Shown: positions 10,540 to 22,199 of the stretch, one piece after another
Layout of the letters: each line of letters starts with the position of its first letter
Numbering within the stretch: the stretch's first letter is position 1
Source: Agrypnia vestita
Lineage: Eukaryota; Arthropoda; Insecta; Trichoptera; Phryganeidae
Assembly (NCBI GenBank): GCA_016648135.1
Contig: JADDOH010009980.1
Location: forward strand, 1 to 64,000
Direction: 5' to 3'
DNA: 64,000 nt
Made by a program: the position numbers and the translations under genes
The notes under the pieces: model-generated
Database searches by the model: none
The model's input: the letters and a program-made list of their open reading frames with translations, nothing else
What the model was told of the DNA's origin: nothing

Positions 10540-10850
10540 CTTGAGATTCAACATCTTCTCAGAACTATTAAGATGAATGCTCTAAGGTCCCTTGCAGGCA
10601 AGACCCTCAGAGACAGATTACCCAGTGCGAAAATTATGTAAATACAAGACATTGTACGATGGAATAGGCAGACAAGGCGTTTCTGGAGGGATAATGTCGA
10701 GAGAATGGACCAGACAAGACTTCCCAGAATCGCGATGCTCGAGATTCCAGAGGGACGCCATCTTCCAGGGAGACCACTAAAAGGATGGAGAGAAAGCTAG
10801 ACATCATCATCACAAGGCCAGGACTGACAATTATCAACAAAGTAAGATAT
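10540..10850 (+). pseudogene. RTE-like LINE C-terminal fragment
   Basis: The translation includes LAGKTLRDRLPSAKI, RRFWRDNVERMDQTRLPRIA and EGRHLPGRPLKGWRES. This is the RDRIPS...H..RMD..RLPK...GRR.PGRPRKRW pattern that closes RTE-like polymerases of insects. Frameshifts are needed to join the blocks, so it is a relic. Confidence 0.75.
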
Positions 10851-11750
10851 TAATAAATAAATTAAAATTAAATTACTTCTTCAATAATAGCAAATTAACT
10901 TTGTGGTAACATTCAATAAATAATAGATTGAATAACTAATTAAGAAGTAATGTGAAAACATTTTTTTACGCATTATTTTTTGTTTAATTATTGTAATACA
11001 ATTACTAAATTTAACAGACCTATCGCAGCCTAGAAAAATTTGTAACTTTTTAAATTAATAAAGAGTATTGTGGATTGCCCACGTTTATTGAAGATGATTA
11101 ATTATCGTATATGCCTTATGACATGAGGTGTCATGCTCCATTTCATGTAGATTTTTCTCGCTCTTATTTTATGTACGACTCATGTATGCATGAATTTAAT
11201 TATGCGGAATTTTTGGTATAAGTAGCATTGCTAGTCTTAAAAAAAAGGGTGCGCGCAATGTTAATGTGACCTTAATATTGTTTATCATTTTATTTTATTT
11301 GCCTTGTCTGTGTCATTTTTATTTTTGCTTAAGTTTTGTACGATCCATCTACCTAATGAATTTCTTTTTTGCATGGTATTTATTAATCATTACTATATTT
11401 TCCTTTTATTATACTATTATTTTTGTAAACAATAATTCTTTTATATAAAAGCTCTAAGGGTGCATAAATAAATAAATAATGATTATGAAAAAACCAATCG
11501 ACTGTCCGCCAGTTACCTGTTACCTGCCCGTTACCAGCCAATCGACTGTCAGCCAACCTTCAATTAAGAATTTGTTTTTCATAATTATATCGACACCTGT
11601 GCGTGTGTATTTGTTTATGGTATGGTATTTGTAATTAATTCGCCAGGAAGGTGGCATTTATTTTAATGCTTTTTTTATGGTTTTAGAATGACAATAAAGG
11701 CTGAAAGGAGAAGCATCTCTTTCATTTCTAATCCTCTTGTAAATCATTTG
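10851..11750. other. AT-rich spacer
   Basis: Nothing recognised apart from a TTTGTGGTAACATTCAAT block at 10899, which resembles the foldback-family tail without arms. Confidence 0.45.
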
Positions 11751-11996
11751 CGGGGTATAAAAGCAAAGGCAGCAATTTTAAAAAAATGTTACGAATGCAT
11801 TACCAAAATTACTTTTTATTTAAAACTAAACTACACAATTATTTAAAATGTTCTGAATTCTAGATTTTATAAATCAATCCCTCCTTGAATCATGTTTCCT
11901 ATAAAATCTCTAATTAGTACATTATAAATCAGTAATCCCCGATGACCGCATTAATTTTTTTTTTGATATTTCTGCCTTTGCTTTTATACCCCACAT
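11751..11996. mobile_element. MITE family M1, copy 2
   Basis: Ends CGGGGTATAAAAGCAAAGGC at the left and the complement ending CTTTTATACCCCACA at the right. CATTTG flanks both sides, a possible target duplication. Interior shared with the copy at 2368. Confidence 0.8.
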
Positions 11997-12027
11997 TTGA
12001 TCATTTGTAAATCATCATTATACCTGC

Positions 12028-12110
12028 GATAGAGGGAAAATCTCTTTTAGAAGTATGAAGTATATAAGTAAGATAGAGGGAAAATCTCTTTTAGAAGTAT
12101 GAAGTATATT
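12028..12110. repeat. 44-bp tandem duplication
   Basis: The unit beginning GATAGAGGGAAAATCTC occurs twice head to tail (12028 and 12072) with near identity. Confidence 0.85.
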
Positions 12111-12234
12111 TGGAACTTTGAAGAACCAAATGTTTGTGTGATGAATTGCAGTTCAGACCAAGTCTCAGCCAGAGACTAAACGACAATAATTTTTGGAAAT
12201 AAAATCAATATTTTAGTCGTGATGATTCACTGTC

Positions 12235-12480
12235 GAAAGGTTTGGCGCCCCTCGTCCTCGGGCCGTGTATTAATGCCGTCAGTTTAAACGGGAATTGTCG
12301 GAAAAGTTTGACACCGCGGTGTAGCAGAATGATGACTGCCTCCAGCATCTGGTGGCGTAATATGGAACTATTCCCATTTCACTTCCTTTGGGGCGATTAT
12401 GATGGTTGTCTTTGACTCGATCGTTAGCCGAAGAAACACGTGAATACCCACCGCAATAAAGGAGGCTTACGGTATGCAAG
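12235..12480. other. GC-elevated island
   Basis: Moderately GC-rich, with a CACGTG E-box near 12438. No convincing frame. Candidate non-coding regulatory element. Confidence 0.3.
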
Positions 12481-12603
12481 CGTGGTTCTCTCTATATTCG
12501 CCTCGTAAAAAATTATATGTCAATAGTTAAAAATCACAAATCGCCTAAAAATATTAGTCATCATTTCTCGCTTTCTCGCTAAAGCGGGACTCACATATTA
12601 TAT

Positions 12604-13200
12604 TGTCATGGAACGTGGCTTTGGGAGACAAATGAAAACACTAACAATTTATTGAGTTTAATTTATTACCAAAAATTCCTGGACATGAGTTAAATTTTAG
12701 TACCGTAATTAATTTTGTAGTCGCCAAATGTCTCCCAAATAATTCACTCGCTTATTATTAAACTGTTCCTCAATTCGCACTAATTAACGATATTTCTAGT
12801 CCTTGGCTCACTTCTGAAAAACTCTGTTAGATATTCGCCCGTTGTAACAATTTGCCATAGTTTCCTCTTTAATTCACTTTTTACTTGCGCTGCTTTCACT
12901 TACTAATATCGCGTGTTGTAGTATCACCGATTCACACTGGTTCACTGCTCGCTAGGAAATATCGCTTAGTTAATTTCACAAATTGAATTCTCGAGCCTGA
13001 ATCGCGTGACTCCTTATATACCAAAATTTCTCCGAATGATTTATTCTAGAGGTAACAAAATATGATCGAATGTTATCGAATGCTCCAGAGAGATAACGTG
13101 GTCACGGTTGAATGACCCCAGATTATGTGCGTAATCAGTCCGCCGTCACGATTGTGTGTCGCCGCGGTCTATTTTTAGCACTTAGCAGTACCTCTTAACA
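12604..13200 (-). mobile_element. Solo LTR, gypsy/errantivirus-like
   Basis: On the minus strand it begins TGTTAAGAGGTACTGC and ends CACGTTCCATGACA, so TG...CA. ATAT directly abuts both ends (12600-12603 and 13201-13204), a 4-bp duplication of the type used by insect gypsy-group elements. Inside, on the minus strand, are a TATA-like GGTATATAAGG near 13020 and AATAAA signals near 12650-12665, consistent with U3-R-U5. No internal coding region is nearby, so recombination to a solo LTR is inferred. Confidence 0.65.
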
Positions 13201-13989
13201 ATATTATAAATCTTTACCCAAAAATATTAGTCATAGTTTATTTTGCAGCCCTTATGCAGACCACCAAAATATATAGAAATTAACTAACGTAAATTTATTG
13301 TTATATGGTGTAGTTCTACGGCTGCTTACAAAAAGTTTGATTTATTTTAAAAAATTCTACGAGCTTTTAAATTTTGAAAGAATTATGAAACGATCAAACT
13401 GAATACTCTTAACTCCTTGAAAAATTTATTGTCACACAGGTTAGTGGGATTGCTGGAATTTATCGTCCACAATAGTAGATTGACATTAATTATACGACAT
13501 TGAAAATCGTGTATATTTCCGTCTCTGTAAAGTAGAAAAGTGCGTAAAACCACGCACATAGATTGTTGCGTAAAACATGCACATGGCATTTAAAGGGTAT
13601 TAAAGAGTATTAATGTCTAATTAATAAGTTGCGTTTTATTAAAAAAAAATTTTTCTTGAAGAGACTCGGTGTGGAACGAAATTTTAAAGAATTAAAAAAA
13701 AATGCATAAAGAATATGTTTTGTTTACTAAGGGATTTAATTACCTACTTTTCCGTATTAAAAACACCTTTCACCCTTTGAGACATCTATAACGTAACTTG
13801 ATTAAATATTATACAAATTATATGTTATATTAAACTCAAAATAAATAAAAATTACTGACACTTAAACTTGTATCACATACGCACTATTAAAACAAATAAA
13901 ATGACCTATTGTTATGATTGCATTCATGGAACCACTCAATAAATTAAACCACTCTCTACAGCGATATAAAAATTATTGCGTTAAAATAA
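13201..13989. other. AT-rich spacer
   Basis: Nothing recognised. Confidence 0.5.
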
Positions 13990-14160
13990 GTCCCCCGACA
14001 ACATGCAAGCTTGTTACACGAGCGGATACTAACTTCCGCTCACAGTGCACCGCGTCGACTGCAATCATGCACTTTCCACACTAATGCGGAAGTTGATTGT
14101 TTACCGTGATTCGTCCGCAATCGATGCAACGTGTTTCGTATTAGGCAAATCATAAATGAT
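13990..14160. other. GC-elevated island
   Basis: Contains repeated GCGGA/TCCGC words including AACTTCCGCTC and ATGCGGAAGTTG (inverted CGGAAGT, ETS-like) about 50 bp apart. No ORF. Confidence 0.3.
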
Positions 14161-15436
14161 CTTTATACGTACATGTCATTTAAATAAAAGTAAACAAATA
14201 AAATAAATAAATGTCACACATCATAGTAATATTATATCTAATTACAAAATATTTGCTTGCGTCGTTTAGTACTCAGGATAAAAAAAATATCAACCCAACA
14301 ATATCTAAGTTAACTTAGAAATCTACAAAAAGGCAATTTAACATGTTTGGTGTTTGGATTTACATATAAAATTAGAGTATTTGTCCACTTACCGACAGTT
14401 TTTCATCTGAAAACAAGGCATTTTTTATTTTATTTTGTGTTGCAGAGAAAAGTATATGAAGAGAGAAAAATGCATTTTTGGTAGATGTCCGAGTTTACGT
14501 AGGGACCGTCTATAAGACATTAGAAGTTAGGGAATGATATCTGCTAAAAGAGTTTTTCTTTTTAAGCAGTGTAAAGCAATTAGGCAAAAATATTGAAGTA
14601 GCATGATTCTAAATTCATTTAAATTTATTCGTTAAAAAAATAATAGAAAATAATACAACATTCATGAACCGTTAGACCACTTGAACATTTTATTATGTCC
14701 TACATAATAACCTATCAATAAGAAATAAAAAAAATGTATCTACCGATAAATACATACAGTAGAGATGTGAACACAAAACGTAACTAACTATTTTCACTTC
14801 TTCTTCAAATAATTCTTCTCTTTGTGACTCCTGACCCACCGTGAAAAATCAGTTAGTTTATGATGCATTTCATGATACATTTTGTGTGTTAATTTGGATT
14901 TTTAAATTATATTTAGATTTATTAGCTGTAATTTGTCAAAAATGACGGTACTTTTACATGTAATTTTAATTTTAATTAATTAAATATTTATTTTATACTA
15001 AGTTATCTACTTACATATTACTTAATTGTGTAAACTCTTTATCAAATAATTCTTTAGAACATTTCTTAAATAATACATAGTTTTAAATTTAATATTATTT
15101 ATACTGTACACTGTAATTATCTTTGCTTAAAATTTTACTATATTTCTCTCTTTACTATATTCATTTTTTAATTGTTTGCTTATTGTTAGTTTTTTTTGTT
15201 GTCCCACATAAATGCATTAATTATCGCATATTAGTAATTTTTTCTTGTTATATACATTTATGTACAATAAATTTTATATATATATATATATATAGTGTAA
15301 GTTCCTCTCCAGACAAAAGAGTTAGTCTATTTTTTGGATTGATCAATTGAGAGGTATAAAGATAAAATTTATGTATCAATATAATTTAAATAGATTAGAA
15401 AAAAAGTTTTTTTTTATTTATTTATGATTTTTATGT
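14161..15436. other. AT-rich spacer
   Basis: A (TA)n patch at about 15276-15295. No supported feature. Confidence 0.5.
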
Positions 15437-15573
15437 TTAATTTGTAGAACTCCATATTTATTTTTAGCGAAATTTAAAATAAATTAAATTTTAATAAATA
15501 TTATTATTAAGTTAACCCGCAGAACTTAATAATAATATTTATTAAAATTTAATTAATTTTAAATTTCGCTAAA
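15437..15573. repeat. Near-perfect long palindrome with foldback-like border
   Basis: Arms of about 48-50 bp (from 15464 and to 15573) are complementary with about one mismatch around AACCCGCAG. The left border reads TTTGTAGAACTCCATA, matching the tail of the F5/F9 family (compare 22050). No hammerhead core is visible. Confidence 0.75.
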
Positions 15574-16643
15574 GAAAAAAAGTCATAATACTGTATGTAA
15601 TATTAAATAAAAAAAATAAAAAAATGTCGGTTCCTATAGAAAAATAAGAAAAAAGAATAATTGGGATAACGTTTCTTAGATCATTGCCTCCATTATACAC
15701 TCAAATACCGAATTTTGCTCTGTGTTTTATTATTATTACGTACATCAATGACATTAATAGCTTGAGTTTAATTGTTTCATGTACGTATTTTACTTATCAC
15801 TTTATTGCATTTGCATCGCAATGTATTTAGATTCGCAATGTATTTAAAATTCATTATGTACTAATATATACGATTAATTCATTTTCAATGCACAATTCGT
15901 GCTCGCTGTAGTATTTTGAGTATGAATATTTGTGGACCATATTGTAGTCAACAGCGACCATGTTTTTGTTGTATACGTTATGTGTTGTATACCCATGTTC
16001 TGTTATGCCTTAAACAACAAATAAATGTAATTTTTAAAATAATTATTCAAATTTCAAACGTTGCTAACGCTACATACATTTAAAAAATGTTTGACGTAAC
16101 TTCCCTATTATTTAAGCGTGTCTTCATGTCGTTTTCAAAATATTCATAAAATATTTAAATTGAAACTCTAATAACCTGTTTGTAGGACTATCAATCAGGG
16201 ACAATAGTGACCTGTTGAAGGTCCGTTTGCTAAATAAAATAAATAAAAATATTATAGCATAAAAATATAATATTTTTCCTAAGCAGTTATTTTTAATTAA
16301 TTATTAATTATATAATTATATACCTAATAGAAAATTATTAAATCGCTTCATTTAGGATAAAATTTTTGAAGATCAATTTGTTTTCGTCAAAATCAATAAA
16401 ATATACATATTTAGTTCATTATTTTTGTTGAACAGTTTTTTTCTAAACCAAAGTTATCCAGAGATATTATTGATCTAAATAAAACATTTTCAATGTCAAA
16501 GTTTAATATGCCGAATAAAATTAGTAAATTCGAAATCGGAACATTTTTTCATACCTACTTCCTCTTACGCGTTTCCATTTTTGCTCTCTCGAATTTGGTC
16601 CCATAAACCGAGCGTAAAGATGTTACACATCAAAAAGGCATTC
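15574..16643. other. AT-rich spacer
   Basis: A GATGTTACACATCAAAAA word at 16619 recurs at 48220. Otherwise nothing recognised. Confidence 0.5.
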
Positions 16644-17908
16644 CAAAGTACGGCACTTGAGATACTGATACACATGCTCATTAGTGGCACGTGAGCATGC
16701 GTAGTTTTGAGCTTCTTGAGTTATCTCTACTTAGTAGCATGTGAATACGCACATTGCTAGTAATGAACATGCTCATTACCGCAACCTTAGTAATCAACCG
16801 CCGGTTGATATATAAGCATGCTCATTTGATTTTCGTGTGGAAGGAGTATCTTTTGAGCATGTGTGAACAGGTTTGCTTATGAGCATGCTAATGTCATTTG
16901 CAGCTAGTATCGATTATCGATGCGATCAATGCGATCTTCTCAGTCCGCGACAAATGAAACAAATATGGTGCGTTGGGGAGATGACAAAACAATACTTTTC
17001 GTGACTTATTATAGGAATCACGAATGTCTGTGGAATACTCGGTCACCGCTATATAAAAATAATATAGAATAAAATAATGCTTATGAAACTTTATTTAATG
17101 ACATGAACGATCAAAGTTTTATAATAAAAATTATAAAAACTAAAATCAAAAATGTGCGGGCCAACTCTAATGTATGGAAGTGAAGCCTGGAATTGGCAAA
17201 AGAGGAATGAAAGTAGACTGAATGCGGTAGAAATGCGGTCACTAAGACGCTTGTGTGCAAAATCTTTGGTCGATAGAGTAAGGAATGAACAAATTAAACG
17301 TGAATGCAATGCTGGCTGTGGTGTGGTAGATAGAATAAAGGAATAAAGGAAAGGAGTGCTGAGATGGTTTGGTCATGTGGAACGTATGAACGAGGAAAGG
17401 ATGGTTAAGAAAATATATGAGGCGAGTGTTGAAGGCAACAGAAATAGAGGATGTCCGCGAAAGACCTGGCACGATCAGATACAACAAGTGTTTGAGGATG
17501 GCCCCGTTAAAAGCCGCAACAATCGTAGAACTTGTATGAGAAGATGTATGAATGTGGCCGAAGTAAAAGTGGTGTGCCAGGATAGAAGAGTGTGGCGTTC
17601 AATCCTGTCTGCCTCCCCCTGCGTGGAATCGGCGTGATGGTTAGTTAGTTAGTTAGTTAGAAACTCGGGAACTGTTTTGATTTATTAGTTCACTTAAATT
17701 TCCCATTTCAGTTTGCAAAGTTTCCATTTTCAACAAGAGCATCTCTATTCTACGACAAGAGCATACCAGTAATAAGCATGTGTGTTTGATTGCTAGCTTT
17801 GAGCATGCTCATTCATGTGCATGCTTAAAATTAGTATACGAGCAAGTGTGTACAGTTGTTAGAGCACGCTAATAAGCATGCTTAAAAATAAGCATGTGTG
17901 TACCTTTA
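16644..17908. mobile_element. Non-autonomous DNA element G1 (GCATGC-rich), split by a LINE
   Basis: Inverted ends contain ACTGATACACATGCT at the left and AGCATGTGTGTACCTTTA at the right. Both sub-terminal regions are crowded with GCATGCT and AGCATG words, as in hAT-like elements where transposase binds sub-terminal repeats. The middle (16900-17150) matches the inverted copy at 22588-23365. A LINE occupies 17155-17660. No transposase frame is present. Confidence 0.75.
17155..17660 (+). pseudogene. LINE family A 3' end nested in G1
   Basis: Encodes LMYGSEAWNWQKRNESRLNA, then VEMRSLRRLC, VDRVRNEQIK, LRWFGHVERMNEERMVKKIY, RKTWHDQIQQVFEDG and QDRRVWRSILSA, with one in-frame stop at 17344. It ends ATCGGCGTGATGG followed by four to five TTAG units, the microsatellite 3' end of this family. 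Best preserved family A copy here, but 5'-truncated and lacking the RT catalytic core. Confidence 0.85.
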
Positions 17909-17929
17909 CCCACGGACGTATCACTGCCT

Positions 17930-18280
17930 GCCGCGGTCGCGTATGAGAGGAGCGTGCGGAAGGTAGTTGCCGATGATTACGTGAGCGCGCCGTGTGATGG
18001 CGCGAAGAGCCGCTAGTTGTGGCGCGGGGCGCGGGGCGGCGAGGTTAGCCCGCGCCTCGGAGCAGCTGTTGCCGGCTAATATTTAGATCCCCACGTATTT
18101 AGCGGAATCCACGTCCCGCTTGCCGGTCATTACAATTCCGCATGAAGTTTGCCATTATTTTTGCGTCCGTGCGAACAGGGATTAAAGCCAAATTATTTAA
18201 ATGCACCGCAGAAAAGAGCGATATTTTAACCCTTCCCTCGCCGTGCACTCGCACAACTCTGCCGAGCCAATTAAACCAGT
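17930..18280. other. CpG-rich island
   Basis: Very GC-rich core (18000-18065) followed by a moderate-GC segment with CCGGCTAATATTTAG and GGGATTAAAGCC (GGATTA is a K50 homeodomain site). No ORF. Candidate conserved regulatory element. Confidence 0.35.
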
Positions 18281-18499
18281 AATGTATCCGTAAATACGTG
18301 CGATATATAATTCATAGTTTAACTATTGCCTAGTGGAAAACTAATTATGCTAAGCGAGTCCTACTGCGAGTTACAATTTTTTTAACAATATTTTATATTT
18401 AGGTATATTCTGAGAACAGAGTTAATGGATTTTTTACCCAGAGAGATAATTAATAAGGATAAATAACATAGAGAAGAAACTACATATTACTAAACTAAG

Positions 18500-18780
18500 T
18501 TCGAGCCGACTTAAGTGATCAGTCTACATAATGCAACGTTCACAAATTCCATCGTAGGAACATTCGTACATTATCAAATTTTTGAAAGTTATATATATAT
18601 ATATATATATATCTATATATGATATCTCATGAGCTAGTGTACATAGATTTCGCAGCTGGTAACGATACCTCTATATAGGTAGTAAGCCCTGAGCCATCCT
18701 ATAAAAAGTCTTCCATACATATTTTCCATATAAATTGATTCGTCTGTGAGACTTCTATAAATTATCTTAATTATTTTTTT
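18500..18780. repeat. Interspersed repeat R3, partial copy with internal (TA)n
   Basis: Blocks AAGTGATCAGTCTACATAATG, CAACGTTCACAAATTCCATC, TAAGCCCTGAGCCATC and ATTCGTCTGTGAGACTTC follow R3 order (compare 61960-62470). A TA microsatellite lies at about 18592-18612. Confidence 0.65.
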
Positions 18781-19031
18781 AAAATTTAATTTGATGTAAA
18801 ATTGAAACGATGGATGTTAGCCGCGATAAAAATATTATTTGTAGAAAGAAAAATGAAATGAATTGAGATTAGGAAGAAGATCATGTTAGAAGGGAACTGA
18901 CGAGTGCTATTTATTGTAAGAATATAACTTATTTTATTATTTTTTTATGTTTATAGAGTTAACTTTGTGGTTGGACATAATTATAAATTTCAATTAAATA
19001 ACTTTGTATAAACCACTTATATAATGACTCT

Positions 19032-19078
19032 ACGTCTACCGGTTTCGATACCACCGTATCTTCATCAGGACTGACGTA
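19032..19078 (-). ncRNA. Hammerhead-like motif, left arm of F6
   Basis: Minus strand: CTGATGA (19068-19062), extra A, stem II GATAC/GTATC around GGTG, GAAAC (19046-19042), CG, GTA, then GACGTA. Stem I is GTC/GAC, a 4-nt bulge, then TAC/GTA. Confidence 0.6.
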
Positions 19079-19510
19079 CAACTGACTATCCATTACCTAT
19101 CCTAGTAAACAAATCAATTCTGAATGGGGGCGTGACTTCAGCTATGATGGGGGTAATTGAGGGGTGGACGCCGAAATGGGAAATATATCTAATAGCGGGC
19201 TATTCATGAAATTTATCTTATTATTAATAATGTTGGCTTTAGTGTTCAGGCTCTTTTTTATTTCTAGTATCTCTGGGCAACATATAAATAATAGAGGCCT
19301 TAGATTAGATTATTATTATTTATATGTTGCCCAGAGATACTAGAAATAAAAAAGAGGCTGAACATAATAAGATAAATTTCATGAATAGCCCGCAATTAGA
19401 TATATTTCCCATTTCGGCGTCCACCCCTCAATTACCCCCATCATAGCTGAAGTCACGCTCCCATTCAGAATTGATTTGTTTACTAGGATTGGTAATGGAT
19501 AGTCAGTTGT

Positions 19511-19557
19511 ACGTCAGTCCTGATGAAGATACGGTGGTATCGAAACCGGTAGACGAA
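19511..19557 (+). ncRNA. Hammerhead-like motif, right arm of F6
   Basis: CTGATGA (19520-19526), extra A, stem II GATAC (19528-19532) with GTATC (19537-19541), GAAA (19542-19545), stem III AC(CG)GT, A19551 as cleavage nucleotide, stem I GTC (19517-19519) with GAC (19552-19554). Confidence 0.6.
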
Positions 19558-19635
19558 GAGTCATTATTTAAGTGGTTTGTACAAAGTTATTTAATTAAAA
19601 TTTATACTTATTTTATTATTATAGTTACTAGACTA

Positions 19636-19750
19636 ACTAACAAACACGCCGTTTCCCCGGAGGAGTAACAGAACGCCATGTGCTTCTGGCGAAAATTGGT
19701 TTTCCAAGACAGAAGGTTGTGGCGTTCTAGCCTCTCTACCTACCTGTAGT
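19636..19750. repeat. LINE family A end fragments
   Basis: A minus-oriented 3' end (CTAACTAACAAACACGCCG, compare 39783) directly followed by a plus-oriented piece CAAGACAGAAGGTTGTGGCG. Small inverted rearrangement of the family A tail. Confidence 0.5.
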
Positions 19751-19907
19751 TAAATAGAGATAAGGAATAAAGTTGTATTGGATCGGACCTAATGTACGCC
19801 TCTTATACGTTAGAATACAATAAATGAATTTTGTTTTTATAATTATAACTTTTTCACTCTTAATTACAAGATCAACTATTTTAAAGTCATTTAAGCTAAC
19901 AAAACCG

Positions 19908-20430
19908 TTTTTACTCCTTTTATATTAACTCGTGGCGTCTGCTTGCTTGCTAGCCGGTTTGCCGTCAACAAAAACTTTGGATCGATTTTTGACCCTTTTC
20001 TCGTGATCCAATCGAGCTGAATCTTGGCAAGTAGACTCGTGGCGATAAAGAAGAAGATCTACAATTTTTCGTTAAAAAAAATTAATAATTATAGTATAAT
20101 TTCGGACTTTTAGAAATTTTATTGGTTTTTTCAAATTGGAATCATTAGAAAAGTTTGATTAGCAACGGCGGCCCGATAACGTCGCGGAATATTTTCTAAA
20201 TTTAATTACTCCGTCGGTATACATAAAAGGTACTTCACTACGAATGTCGAAAATCTAAATTGACTGATAAATGTTTTTAGAATTTAATCTTCAAAGCATG
20301 AAGTGTCTTATCAAAGCTCTAAACATCTGACATTTTAGAAATATATTAAATTACTGTAAGTTTAGTGTTATGTTATATGTTTTAATTCGTTTTTAATTCG
20401 TTTTACAAAGAAAGGGAGTATAATAAAAAC
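19908..20430. mobile_element. MITE family M2, full copy 2
   Basis: Same order of blocks as 2751-3256, from TTTTTACTCC to AAAGGGAGTATAATAAAAAC, with small indels (for example an extra TAGCCGGTTTGC near 19951). Confidence 0.8.
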
Positions 20431-20864
20431 ATGGTTTTTAAGGGTTACATTTTTTTTAATTTCAAATTGTGAAAAATAGCCGATTCTTTACTTTGACACG
20501 AGTTGACTACGGATATTTTTTATCACAGTATGCTGAGTTTTCACGTATTGAATGTTTTTTAACATATTTCGTATGTCACCGTTGCACTTTGTAAACAAAT
20601 GTGCAAGGTTCCACAGGCGCCAGATAACATTTTAAATAAATAATTTTGGCCACATGTCGGACCCGTAACTACTTGAGGTAGTTAGATAAACAAACCATTC
20701 ACATATGACAGATATGTGTCCAAACAAGGCAATTACCAACCAAATACAGTGTTGTTTCAATTGATTGTGATTTCAATAATTTGTAGATTGACATTCTTAA
20801 ATATTGATTTTAATATTTGTATATATCTGCTTATATTTTATTAATTAATTACACCTACATGTTT
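20431..20864. other. Spacer ending in a foldback-family scrap
   Basis: 20847-20870 reads ATTACACCTACATGTTTTGG, the minus-strand end of a hammerhead-type arm (GAAAC, AT, GTA, GGTGTAAT) also seen at 63529. No other feature. Confidence 0.4.
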
Positions 20865-21140
20865 TGGAAGAACCTTACAACCCAAGACTGCCTACTCCTT
20901 CAATCTGATATCGACTTCTTTGAAAATTGGTGTAAAGTAAACGGCTTAGAACTTAACATAAAAAATGTATTTTTATAGATCAAAAACGCCCATCTATTTT
21001 GAGTATAAAATAGAAAATGTAGAATTGGATGTAGTCAAATCTATTAAGGACCCAGGAGTTATTCTGGACTACAAATATACGTTTAATGAATAAATAGATT
21101 GTATGGTAAATAAATCCATAAAACTCTTAAATATAATTTA
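20865..21140 (+). pseudogene. Jockey/CR1-like LINE RT fragment
   Basis: The translation includes QSDIDFFENWCKVNGLELNI, FEYKIENVELDVVKSIKDPG and VILDYKYTFNE. This is the segment after the RT catalytic box (L..W...N.L.LN..KC......Y......I..V...KDLGV.LD..L.F). Frameshifts and stops are present. Confidence 0.75.
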
Positions 21141-21359
21141 AGAAAAAGTGTTTTTTGCTTTTTCGGTCCTTTTCATAAATATTTATCTTTTTAATTTGTT
21201 TTCACATTAGTTCTTAATTAAAATCATATAAATACTAAATTATAATTTTTTGTATACTTTATAATTTGATGAGGGGGCCAACGTTGATAATTCAATAAAT
21301 GGTGATTTTACATAAAGTGTTTACTTTTTAATTACACAAATATTGTTGTTATTATTTCG

Positions 21360-21830
21360 CTGTTATTGAGAAGTACAAATATGCCACCAGGAATATTTAT
21401 TTATACAAAAAATGAATCCACGACTAATCAAAATTTGATCCTTTCCACGGGCGAGAATGTGACATTTTATTATTTCTGGGCGGATGGATATCCACTGCCG
21501 CTTTCCGCCGACAGATGGCAACGCCGGGCGCAAAATGTAATTCAATCAATGCGCGTTTCACAAATTATATAAAAAATACATTTCAAGCCTGAGCACCCGG
21601 CTTGATGGGATTCTTTATTACCGAGCAGCCCCGAGACCGTTTCAAAGGAAAAGAGGCGCCAGCGCGGATGCGGTGTGCTCCATTTTTAAAATGTCGAATT
21701 TCTTGGCGGGAAAATGACACGCCGATTGGGAGGGGGGAGCCTTCACGGCGTGTAGGCAATTTAAATAAGATGGAAGAATCGACACGCATAGGGTGTTTTT
21801 TTAGAAGTACAAAACTTCTAAAAAAATAAA
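21360..21830. other. GC-elevated island
   Basis: Several overlapping plus and minus ORFs of 60-110 codons overlap only because stops are rare in this composition. GGCGGGAAAA (E2F-like) at 21704. Candidate non-coding element. Confidence 0.3.
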
Positions 21831-21881
21831 ACAAATGTAATTGTTCGAAGAATATTTTTTCTCCTGAATGAAGGCTTGAAC

Positions 21882-22030
21882 TTTGTGGTGACATTATTAT
21901 TAAAATAAAACACAAATCGCTCTGTTTTCACCACTTTATTAGATTGTACAATCTACATGTTTCGAGAACAATGTTGATTATATAATCTAATAAAGTGGTG
22001 AAAACAAAGTGATTTGTGTTTTATTTTAAA
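21882..22030. mobile_element. Foldback element F8 (GAGAAC stem type), centre deleted
   Basis: Arms share CACTTTATTAGATT and AATCTAATAAAGTG plus ATTTGTGTTTTATTTTAA. The tail GAACTTTGTGGTGACAT is only at the left. The minus strand has GTTCTC, GAAAC (21963-21959), AT, GTA, GATTGT. The CTGATGA half is gone. Confidence 0.65.
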
Positions 22031-22044
22031 ACAAATTTATTATT

Positions 22045-22170
22045 TCAGAGGTAAGTTTGTAGAACTCCATTGTCACACATATGGAAATAAAAACAATTGT
22101 TTTTTGAGTTCTACCTTTTTAATTTTCTGAGACGCGTTTCGCCTTATGAGGGCATTATCAATCTATATAT
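22045..22170. mobile_element. Foldback element F9, left arm only (GCC stem type)
   Basis: The tail GGTAAGTTTGTAGAACTCC is followed by ACACATATGGAAATAAAAAC and, on the minus strand, TTGATAA (22161-22155), T, GCC, CTCATAA, GGC, GAAAC (22140-22136), GC, GTC, TCAG. Same family as F5. The right arm is absent. Confidence 0.6.
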
Positions 22171-22199
22171 TTTACATACAACAACTTTTATTTATATTA

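Larger units (their letters stand above)
18955..19612. mobile_element. Foldback element F6 (GATAC stem type), long arms with Penelope-like frame
   Basis: The largest foldback: arms of nearly 300 bp (to about 19303, and from about 19313) with high identity. The tail TTAACTTTGTGGTTGGACAT occurs only at the left. On the minus strand of the left arm (19277-19142) a frame reads EILEIKKSLNTKANIINNK before a stop, resembling the end of a Penelope-like GIY-YIG endonuclease. Downstream of that frame lies the hammerhead-like core, the order expected for a Penelope 3' region and pseudo-LTR. The endonuclease link is inference. Confidence 0.7.

Noticed and set aside
14128..14150. GTTTC/GAAAC with a GTT triplet (GAAACACGTT on minus strand)
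   Set aside because: No CTGATGA within range, no stem II, and no family box or tail nearby.
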